Assembly: GCA_905214195.1 (NCBI GenBank)
Contig: CAJMLH010000038.1
Span: forward strand, 1 to 20,959
Reading direction: 5' to 3'
DNA: 20,959 nt
Source of the DNA: an uncultured bacterium
GTDB lineage: Bacteria > Bacillota > Clostridia > Peptostreptococcales > Anaerovoracaceae
Part shown: positions 15,692-20,959 of the stretch, in pieces
Position numbering within the stretch: the stretch's first letter is position 1
Layout: every line of letters begins with the position of its first letter
Made by a program: the position numbers and the translations under genes
Notes under the pieces: generated by a model
Seen by the model: the letters and a program-made list of their open reading frames with translations, nothing else
The model's database searches: none
What the model was told of the DNA's origin: nothing

Positions 15692-16957
15692 TCAATCATC
15701 TACCCGAAGGATTTCCGCACCTAATGCTGCAAACTTTTCTATAAATTTTTCATAACCTCTCTCAATATGATATATTTCAGAGATTTCGGTGCTTCCCTCA
15801 GCCACAAGTCCTGCCAACACCAACGCAGCTCCGGCTCTTAAGTCGGTTGCCATAACATGACATCCTCTGAGTCTGGAGTTCCCTTTGATATTAGCCTTAT
15901 TTCCCGCAGTTTCTATAATAGCACCCATCTTGCCAAGCTGAGCAACATGCATAAACCTGTTTTCAAACACTGTCTCTATTACTGTGCTTGATCCCTCAAC
16001 AGTTGTCAGATAAGCCATAAAAGGCGACTGTATATCGGTTGGGAATCCGGGATAAGGCAGAGTTTTTATGTCGGTAGCATATTGAGGGCCTAAATTTCCT
16101 CTAACAATCATATCCTCGTCACCAACTTCAATTCTAACACCGCATTCTCTGAGCTTAGCTATAATCGGCTTGAGGTGATCGGGAAGAACATTGGTTATAT
16201 GCACTACGCCTCTTGTTATGGCTGCCGCAAGCATAAATGTTCCTGCCTCAATTCTGTCCGGAATTACAGTGTGATTCGCTCCGCCTAAACTTTTCACACC
16301 TTCAATCTTAATAGTGTCTGTACCGGCACCTTTGATTTTAGCTCCCATCTTATTAAGAAAGTTTGCCAAATCCACTATTTCCGGCTCTTCAGCAGCATTC
16401 TCAATATAGGTCGTTCCTTCTGCAAAAACTGCCGCCATCATTATATTTTCCGTAGCACCTACGCTTGGAAAGTCCAGATATATAGTCTCTCCTACAAGTC
16501 CCTGTCCGCCTGCAACAGCTTCCACATAGTCATCGCCTACGGTAAGTACAGCTCCCAGAGCCTCAAACCCTTTCAAATGAAGGTCGATAGGTCTTGTCCC
16601 TATTGCACATCCCCCCGGAAGAGGAACTTTAGCTCTGCCTTTTCTTGCAAGAAGAGGCCCCATTACCAAAATAGATGCTCTCATCTTGTTTACAAGTTCA
16701 AAATCTGCTTCCGTAGACAGGATATCCTCAGTATTTATGGACAGCATATTTTCTCCCGGCTCCTCTATTTTAGAGCCTAAAGAGATTAAAATTTCTTTCA
16801 TCAGGCTGACATCCCTGAGTTGAGGCACATCTCTTATGACACACTCCTTTTCAGAAAGAAGAGTGGCTGCCATAAGCGGCAATACAGCGTTTTTTGCCCC
16901 GCTTATCTGCACCTCACCTCTCAGAGGTCCGCTCTGTTTTACAATGTACTTTGCCAA
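15692..16957 (-). CDS. murA: UDP-N-acetylglucosamine 1-carboxyvinyltransferase (MurA)
   Basis: First committed step of peptidoglycan synthesis: transfers enolpyruvate from PEP to UDP-GlcNAc in the cytoplasm. 421 residues, full length. K22 and N23 in ISGAKNAVLP and the catalytic C117 in PLPGGCAIGTRP are present; the Cys means normal fosfomycin sensitivity would be expected. The start is TTG at 16957, with GGAGGAG four bases upstream and the standard MurA N-terminus right after. It is the last gene of an operon with the small membrane protein and abrB, 17 bases after abrB, and is closed by a terminator. Clostridia often have two MurA paralogues; this one sits next to spoIID like Bacillus murAA. 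Confidence 0.97.
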   Translation of the reverse strand: MAKYIVKQSGPLRGEVQISGAKNAVLPLMAATLLSEKECVIRDVPQLRDVSLMKEILISLGSKIEEPGENMLSINTEDILSTEADFELVNKMRASILVMGPLLARKGRAKVPLPGGCAIGTRPIDLHLKGFEALGAVLTVGDDYVEAVAGGQGLVGETIYLDFPSVGATENIMMAAVFAEGTTYIENAAEEPEIVDLANFLNKMGAKIKGAGTDTIKIEGVKSLGGANHTVIPDRIEAGTFMLAAAITRGVVHITNVLPDHLKPIIAKLRECGVRIEVGDEDMIVRGNLGPQYATDIKTLPYPGFPTDIQSPFMAYLTTVEGSSTVIETVFENRFMHVAQLGKMGAIIETAGNKANIKGNSRLRGCHVMATDLRAGAALVLAGLVAEGSTEISEIYHIERGYEKFIEKFAALGAEILRVDD

Positions 16958-16974
16958 TTTTCTCCTCCGGCAGC

Positions 16975-17217
16975 CTATAAATTTTTCATTTCTTCAATGC
17001 ATTTTTTGCATACTGTTTTATCATGAAGGGAAACAACATCTTCGCTGCTGCCGCAAAATATGCATTTTACTTCGTTCTTCTTGAGCATTATATATTCACC
17101 TTCAACAAAAACTTCCATAAGGTCGTCTGTCTTGATGCCGAGGCTTCTTCTCAATTCTACCGGGATTACTACTCTTCCCAATGGATCAACCGGTCTTGTT
17201 ATACCTGTAGCTTTCAT
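16975..17217 (-). CDS. abrB: AbrB-family transition-state regulator with Cys4 knuckle
   Basis: DNA-binding protein of 80 residues. A SpoVT/AbrB swapped-hairpin domain (1-47: GITRPVDPLGRVVIPVELRR) is followed by a small zinc-binding-type knuckle with C52/C55 and C70/C73. Clostridial AbrB proteins commonly have this tail, unlike the Bacillus one. The family represses post-exponential and sporulation genes during growth. ATG with GAGGAGG lying in the end of the upstream gene, from which it is separated by three bases. It is cotranscribed with murA. Its nearness to trmN-like/ricT/holB recalls the Bacillus order in which abrB closes that cluster. Confidence 0.92.
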   Translation of the reverse strand: MKATGITRPVDPLGRVVIPVELRRSLGIKTDDLMEVFVEGEYIMLKKNEVKCIFCGSSEDVVSLHDKTVCKKCIEEMKNL

Positions 17218-17220
17218 CTT

Positions 17221-17577
17221 CTATTCCTCCTCACTGTGCTTTTTTTCTTTTTTCTTTTCGGATTTATTGACCATACCGGCTATATTGCCGGCCGCATTGA
17301 CCACATTAGCCGCAGCCGATATTATGTTCTTATTTCCGTTAACCGTGTCAACAACGGTTTTTACTGTATCGCTGACGCCATCTACAAGTCCGTCTATCTT
17401 CTGTGCCTTGTCCGCCGTTATGGCAGAAACAATCTTCGCATCTTCGAGAATCTGGTTCGCATTTTTTACGGTCTTAATCAGATTATTTAACAATACAATC
17501 AAATATATCAGCAAAACAATGCCGAGTGCCGCAATGACTGTAAGCAGTATGCCCTGCCATGTAATAGTTATTGTCAT
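17221..17577 (-). CDS. Small single-span membrane protein, DUF948-like
   Basis: Protein of 118 residues with one N-terminal membrane helix (about 8-32), then a long Ala/Val/Asn/Asp-rich amphipathic stretch (about 35-104) with heptad-like spacing that may form a coiled coil, and a highly charged tail KKKEKKHSEEE. The shape matches the DUF948 group of Firmicutes membrane proteins. I recognise no catalytic residue. ATG with AAGGAGG. It is the first gene of the operon with abrB and murA, behind a good sigma-A promoter, which hints at an envelope role. Function unknown. Confidence 0.8.
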   Translation of the reverse strand: MTITITWQGILLTVIAALGIVLLIYLIVLLNNLIKTVKNANQILEDAKIVSAITADKAQKIDGLVDGVSDTVKTVVDTVNGNKNIISAAANVVNAAGNIAGMVNKSEKKKEKKHSEEE

Positions 17578-17608
17578 CTCATTCCTCCTTGTTCGCTATT
17601 ATATTTAT

Positions 17609-17638
17609 ATTATAACCCAAAAATGGAAAATACTTCAA
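17609..17638 (-). promoter_or_regulatory. Sigma-A promoter of the DUF948-abrB-murA operon
   Basis: On the minus strand TTGAAG (17638-17633) and a perfect TATAAT (17614-17609) are 18 bases apart, about 32 bases before the ATG. A second TATAAT-like word lies a few bases further downstream. Confidence 0.65.
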
Positions 17639-17694
17639 CATTTTTTTAAAGTTTTTGCATAACCTTTTATTACCATGAAAGGAGTTTTTTATAT

Positions 17695-18267
17695 ATGATG
17701 AATTATATATGGGCTGTAATCCTGTTAATTTCAATCGCCTATTCACTATTGACAGGAAACCTGCCATCCCTTGGAAATGCTCTTACAGAGAGTTCAAAAG
17801 AGGCCGTGGAGTTCGTATTTGGTCTATGCGGCATAATGGCTATGTGGAGCGGCCTGATGGAAATTGCAGAGCGCACCGGGTTAATAAACAGCCTGTCTAA
17901 GATACTCTTACCTTTTACTAAATTACTTTTCCCAAAGCAAAAAGATCCTGAAACACTTTCATCTATTATAATGAGTTTTATGTCCAACATTTTCGGTGCC
18001 GGAAACAGTTCCACAGTATTTGCTTTAAGAACCATGGAAAAGCTCGACGCTCATAATCACAGCAGTCCTATCGCCAGCAATGATATGTGTACCTTTGCTG
18101 TAGTCAATATGGCCTTTGCACCGATTTTCCCTGTAATGGCTGTCCAAATAAGAAGTGATCTTGGCTCTGCCGACCCCTATTCCATAGTGGTTCCATCAAT
18201 AATTACAGCGGCTCTTACTATAATTGTTTCAATATTAGCATGTAAATTTTTTGAAAGGAGAGAATAA
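17695..18267 (+). CDS. spmA: Spore maturation protein A
   Basis: Integral membrane protein of 190 residues with a nucleoside-recognition (Gate) fold, needed together with SpmB for spore core dehydration and heat resistance in Bacillus and Clostridium. Hydrophobic helices lie near 2-20, 38-58, 66-80, 88-100, 128-150 and 162-183. The family motifs FGAGNSSTVFALRTMEKL and SNDMCTFAVVNMAFAP are present. AAAGGAG lies ten bases before the ATG at 17695; a second ATG follows directly. The stop lies between the ribosome site and the start codon of spmB, so the two genes are cotranscribed. No convincing promoter could be assigned. Divergent from the abrB operon. Confidence 0.95.
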   Translation: MMNYIWAVILLISIAYSLLTGNLPSLGNALTESSKEAVEFVFGLCGIMAMWSGLMEIAERTGLINSLSKILLPFTKLLFPKQKDPETLSSIIMSFMSNIFGAGNSSTVFALRTMEKLDAHNHSSPIASNDMCTFAVVNMAFAPIFPVMAVQIRSDLGSADPYSIVVPSIITAALTIIVSILACKFFERRE

Positions 18268-18268
18268 T

Positions 18269-18796
18269 TTGACGGAAATTTTTTCATTTATATCAATAGG
18301 CTTCTTCCCTATAATGAGTACCATCATAATCTTTTACGGTCTCATAAAAAAAGCTCCCGTCTATGATTATTTCATAGAGGGCGCCAAAACAGGCCTTGCT
18401 ACAGCCGTTGAAATTCTACCCTTTCTAATCGGAATATTTATTGCAGTCAACAGCCTTACCGCATCCGGAGTTCTAAATGCTCTTGATATAATCCTCTCTC
18501 CGCTGCTTAACTTTTTTGATATCCCCGCTGAGCTTCTGCCCCTTATCCTTCTTCGTGCTATTTCAGGAAGCGGGTCATTGATAATTCTTCAAGATATTCT
18601 TGAAACCGTCGGTCCTGATTCATATGCCGGCCGTGTTGCCTGCGTAATGAGCGGCGGTTGTGAAACAGTCATATATGTTCTTGCCCTTTACTTTGGGGTA
18701 ACACATGTAAAACAAATGAGGCATGCCCTAAAAGGCGGCCTTATAGGATATATTACCGGTATACTCGTTTCTATTACAATATGCAAATTCATTTAA
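18269..18796 (+). CDS. spmB: Spore maturation protein B
   Basis: Membrane partner of SpmA, 175 residues from the TTG at 18269. Helices lie near 5-25, 45-70, 85-105 and 150-172. Family motifs seen are ILLRAISGSGSLIILQD and SGGCETVIYVLALYFGVT. The start is TTG with AAAGGAG eight bases upstream, one base after the spmA stop. Another in-frame TTG at 18251 lies before that ribosome site and is rejected. The last four bases, TTAA, overlap the stop of the converging methyltransferase gene. No terminator is visible after it, so the spmAB transcript probably runs antisense into that gene. Confidence 0.95.
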   Translation: MTEIFSFISIGFFPIMSTIIIFYGLIKKAPVYDYFIEGAKTGLATAVEILPFLIGIFIAVNSLTASGVLNALDIILSPLLNFFDIPAELLPLILLRAISGSGSLIILQDILETVGPDSYAGRVACVMSGGCETVIYVLALYFGVTHVKQMRHALKGGLIGYITGILVSITICKFI

Positions 18797-19569
18797 TTTC
18801 GCTCATATATGTTAAGTATATCCGATGTATAATTTCCATCTGTATCATATACGGCAAGTGGCGGCAATATTTTAAGTTCGCTTCCGCCGCCTTTTACAAG
18901 TTTAACAAGCAATATATTGGGAATTTCACCTTTCCTTGGAGAAACAAACCTGATTTCTTTAACTTCAAGACCGGCCATACGCCCCAAGCAACAGATGTCA
19001 ACAAGCCTTGATGGCCTATGAACCATAAATAGTTCTCCCCTGTTTCTAAGCAGATAGGAAGCACATTTCATAAACTCCTCAAGACCTGCCGTTGTCTCGT
19101 GTCTTGCAGCCGCTTTTACAGAAAGTTCGCTTTTTATAGCTCCTCCTGCTTTAAAATAAGGGGGATTGGTTACAACTGCATCAATTTTCCCTTTTAATTC
19201 TTTTCCCCAATCAAGTTCTGCATCATTAACATCGCCCAAAACAAAACTGATTCTGTCACTTACATTGTTGAGAACAGCATTTCTGACAGCTTTATCATAA
19301 GAACTTCTTTGCAGTTCTACACCTATGACTTTTTTAACATCTGTCTTATGACACAAAATCAGAGGTATAACTCCTGTCCCTGTGCCCATATCCACTACAG
19401 TGCCGGGATTAACTCTGATACGATTTGCCATAAAGTCCGCTAAAAGCACAGAATCAACACCATAACAAAATTCTTCCGGGTTTTGAATTAGCCTAAACTG
19501 TCCAAAGCCAATATCATCTACTCGCTCACCGGCCTTAACAGAAAAGGAATCTTTTTCTTCAATCTCCAT
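18793..19569 (-). CDS. N6-adenine methyltransferase, tRNA1(Val) TrmN6/YabB-like
   Basis: Class I SAM-dependent methyltransferase of 258 residues. The N-terminal GFGQFRLIQNPEEFCYGVDSVLLADF element is typical of the TrmN6 (YfiC)/YabB group. The SAM motif is DMGTGTG (60-66), an acidic residue follows in IGVELQ, and the catalytic NPPY is at 135-138. Members methylate N6 of an adenine, A37 of tRNA(Val) in E. coli. ATG one base after the ricT stop, with an AAGGAT ribosome site. The placement behind holB and ricT matches the Bacillus holB-yaaT-yabA-yabB order, here without yabA. Substrate by family only. Confidence 0.88.
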   Translation of the reverse strand: MEIEEKDSFSVKAGERVDDIGFGQFRLIQNPEEFCYGVDSVLLADFMANRIRVNPGTVVDMGTGTGVIPLILCHKTDVKKVIGVELQRSSYDKAVRNAVLNNVSDRISFVLGDVNDAELDWGKELKGKIDAVVTNPPYFKAGGAIKSELSVKAAARHETTAGLEEFMKCASYLLRNRGELFMVHRPSRLVDICCLGRMAGLEVKEIRFVSPRKGEIPNILLVKLVKGGGSELKILPPLAVYDTDGNYTSDILNIYERN

Positions 19570-19570
19570 A

Positions 19571-20512
19571 TCAATCCTTGATAAGTTCTTTTATCTCTTT
19601 CATGGTGTCAGCATCAACACCCTCAAAAATATCTTCTGTTTTATTGTTCTTTCGTTTATCTATACGACGAATTTCTTCTTTTTTGTAAGTATAAATATCT
19701 GATGACAGCTTTTCTTCCTGCTCGTCATCATCATTTTGTTTTCCTTTTGGCTTATCGTCCGCATATAGTCTGACTTTAACACTTCTTTCAAGAAGATTTG
19801 TGTCTACAACCTTGGCAATGCCATCAGGAGTTTTCACTCTCTCTCCTACATCCGGCATGCCTTTTCTAAATTCCATATATATATCGTTTTCATATTTCAA
19901 ACAGCACATGAGCCTTCCGCATATTCCGGATATTTTGGCAGGATTAAGGGATAAATTCTGTACCTTTGCCATCTTTATCGATACAGGCTCAAAATCTGAA
20001 AGCCAACTGTGACAGCAAAGTGCTCTTCCACAGCTTCCAATCCCACCGAGCATTTTCGCCTCATCTCTTACTCCTATCTGGCGAAGTTCTATCCTCATCT
20101 TAAATACGCCTGCCAGATCCTTAACCAATTCTCTGAAATCTACCCTGCCGTCAGCAGTAAAATAAAATACTATCTTGCTGTTATCAAAGGTATATTCAAC
20201 ATCTATCAATTTCATAACAAGACCGTGCTTGTCTACTTTTTCTTGACAAAGCTCCATGGCACGCTGTTTTTTTCGTACATTTTCTTCGTGCTGTTTATGG
20301 TCTTTCTCATTGGCAATTCTAACAATCTGCTTCAGCGGAGCAACCACTTCTGATTCCTCTACCTCTGTAATGTCCATCGTAACAGTTCCGAATTCCATTC
20401 CTCTTGCAGTCTCTACAATAACATTGTCCCCGGCTTTTACATTTATCTCACCGGGATCAAAATAATATACTTTTCCGGCTGTTTTAAATCTTACTCCGGC
20501 TACTCTAACCAT
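19571..20512 (-). CDS. ricT: RicT (YaaT), PSP1-domain protein
   Basis: Subunit of the RicA-RicF-RicT complex, which binds iron-sulfur clusters and in Bacillus promotes RNase Y mRNA processing, sporulation, competence and biofilm formation. 313 residues. The PSP1 C-terminal domain occupies about 50-215, with conserved cysteines C161, C166, C167 (GSCGRALCC) and C198, C203, C204 (GICGRLMCC). A charged, low-complexity tail (about 255-313) is rich in Asp, Glu and Lys. ATG with CGGAGGA, 13 bases after holB. RicA and RicF are not in the window. Family assignment is secure; the processing role is carried over from Bacillus. Confidence 0.95.
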   Translation of the reverse strand: MVRVAGVRFKTAGKVYYFDPGEINVKAGDNVIVETARGMEFGTVTMDITEVEESEVVAPLKQIVRIANEKDHKQHEENVRKKQRAMELCQEKVDKHGLVMKLIDVEYTFDNSKIVFYFTADGRVDFRELVKDLAGVFKMRIELRQIGVRDEAKMLGGIGSCGRALCCHSWLSDFEPVSIKMAKVQNLSLNPAKISGICGRLMCCLKYENDIYMEFRKGMPDVGERVKTPDGIAKVVDTNLLERSVKVRLYADDKPKGKQNDDDEQEEKLSSDIYTYKKEEIRRIDKRKNNKTEDIFEGVDADTMKEIKELIKD

Positions 20513-20525
20513 ATTTTCCTCCGAA

Positions 20526-20959
20526 TTAAATTCCCATTTTTAATATTAGATTTTTCAGAGCATATTGATAATTAACTTTACTTATCAAGTCTCGCCTTGC
20601 TTCCTCAATCAATTCTATGCTGCTGAATATTTCCTCTTTTGTAAAAAGTGTCCGCCTATTATCTTCCCATTTTAACATTCTCTGGTAAATACGCTCTAAT
20701 CCATCAAGGGTTTCAAGTGCATCCTCTCTATTTTTCACTATTGAACCAAGAACTTCCTTACCTTTAAAAAAACCTTTTCTCTCTGAAATTACCTCAAAAA
20801 TAGCTTCAGCCTTTTCGCTTCCCGAAGATGTGCTCTTCTCATCTTCAAGTCTATACAAAACGCATCTTGATCTTATTGTACTCAACAAGTTTTCACGGTT
20901 TTCTGACAATAAAATTATAACCGTTCCTTCGAAAGGTTCCTCCAGCGTTTTTAAAAGTC
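20526..20959 (-). CDS. holB: DNA polymerase III delta' subunit, C-terminal part (partial)
   Basis: Clamp-loader subunit of the replicase. The window cuts the 5' end: the frame is open to base 20959 with no start, and the first visible residues are LLKTLEEPFEGTVIILLSEN, then TIRSRC, the classic delta'/DnaX sensor-1 and SRC region at the end of the AAA+ fold. About 144 C-terminal residues are present, ending in a helical collar-like domain. A TTG at 20909 is internal and not a start. It lies 13 bases upstream of ricT, as in Bacillus (holB-yaaT). The N-terminal ATP-binding half lies outside. Confidence 0.93.
   Translation of the reverse strand, partial: LLKTLEEPFEGTVIILLSENRENLLSTIRSRCVLYRLEDEKSTSSGSEKAEAIFEVISERKGFFKGKEVLGSIVKNREDALETLDGLERIYQRMLKWEDNRRTLFTKEEIFSSIELIEEARRDLISKVNYQYALKNLILKMGI

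Noticed and set aside
15597..15695. N-terminal extension of spoIID
   Set aside because: It would run through the murA terminator hairpin and add residues before the natural membrane anchor.
17023..17662. Long plus-strand frames opposite abrB and the DUF948-like gene
   Set aside because: They lie antisense to well-supported genes, have no ribosome site, and their Ile/Phe/Ser-rich composition is typical of reverse-strand shadows.
17640..17694. Sporulation sigma-factor promoter for spmA (CATAACCT or TGCATA words)
   Set aside because: No partner element at the right spacing matches sigma-E, sigma-F or sigma-G consensus well enough.
1..20959. CRISPR arrays, defence islands, prophage or transposase genes
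   Set aside because: No regularly spaced repeats and no such protein families are visible; all genes fit chromosomal core or small metabolic operons.

Overview
The window looks like chromosomal core DNA of a low-to-moderate GC (about 40% by eye), spore-forming member of the Clostridia. The case rests on spmA, spmB and spoIID, an AbrB with a C-terminal Cys4 knuckle of clostridial type, a class III fructose-1,6-bisphosphatase, RicT/HolB, AGGAGG-type ribosome binding sites and several TTG starts. I see no rRNA, tRNA, CRISPR array, insertion sequence, integrase or phage gene. Genus cannot be settled from the sequence alone.

Layout. (1) 1-2500, minus strand: the first codons of an unknown gene at the left edge, coupled to a polytopic sensor kinase and an OmpR-type response regulator with a candidate tandem operator. 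(2) 2500-2730 is a gene-free AT-rich gap, followed by an intrinsic terminator. (3) 2797-5909, minus: a two-gene cell-wall operon of an FHA-SEDS (FtsW/RodA) fusion and a class B penicillin-binding protein. The last ~58 codons of the PBP are much more GC-rich than the rest. (4) 6040-7271, minus: an ECF transporter S component coupled to a small amidohydrolase. (5) 7536-8690, plus: a single-gene aldo/keto reductase with two ferredoxin-type cysteine clusters, closed by a 16-bp perfect hairpin. (6) 8833-12451: an ornithine-cyclodeaminase-family gene and a PLP aminotransferase on the minus strand, divergent from a PucR-type regulator, which reads as a self-contained amino-acid or imino-acid module. 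(7) 12573-17577, minus: fbp, spoIID (with a candidate sigma-E promoter), then murA, abrB and a small membrane protein in one operon. (8) 17695-18796, plus: spmA-spmB. (9) 18793-20959, minus: a tRNA/DNA adenine methyltransferase-like gene, ricT and the 3' part of holB, a remnant of the conserved holB-yaaT-yabA-yabB...abrB neighbourhood.

Taken together the region is dominated by envelope and spore functions (SEDS/PBP pair, MurA, SpoIID, SpmAB, AbrB, RicT), plus gluconeogenesis and two small metabolic modules. I found no clear new defence or mobile system. The most unusual items are the FHA-SEDS fusion, the composition break at the PBP active site, the ECF-S/amidohydrolase pair and the aminotransferase/OCD/PucR module.
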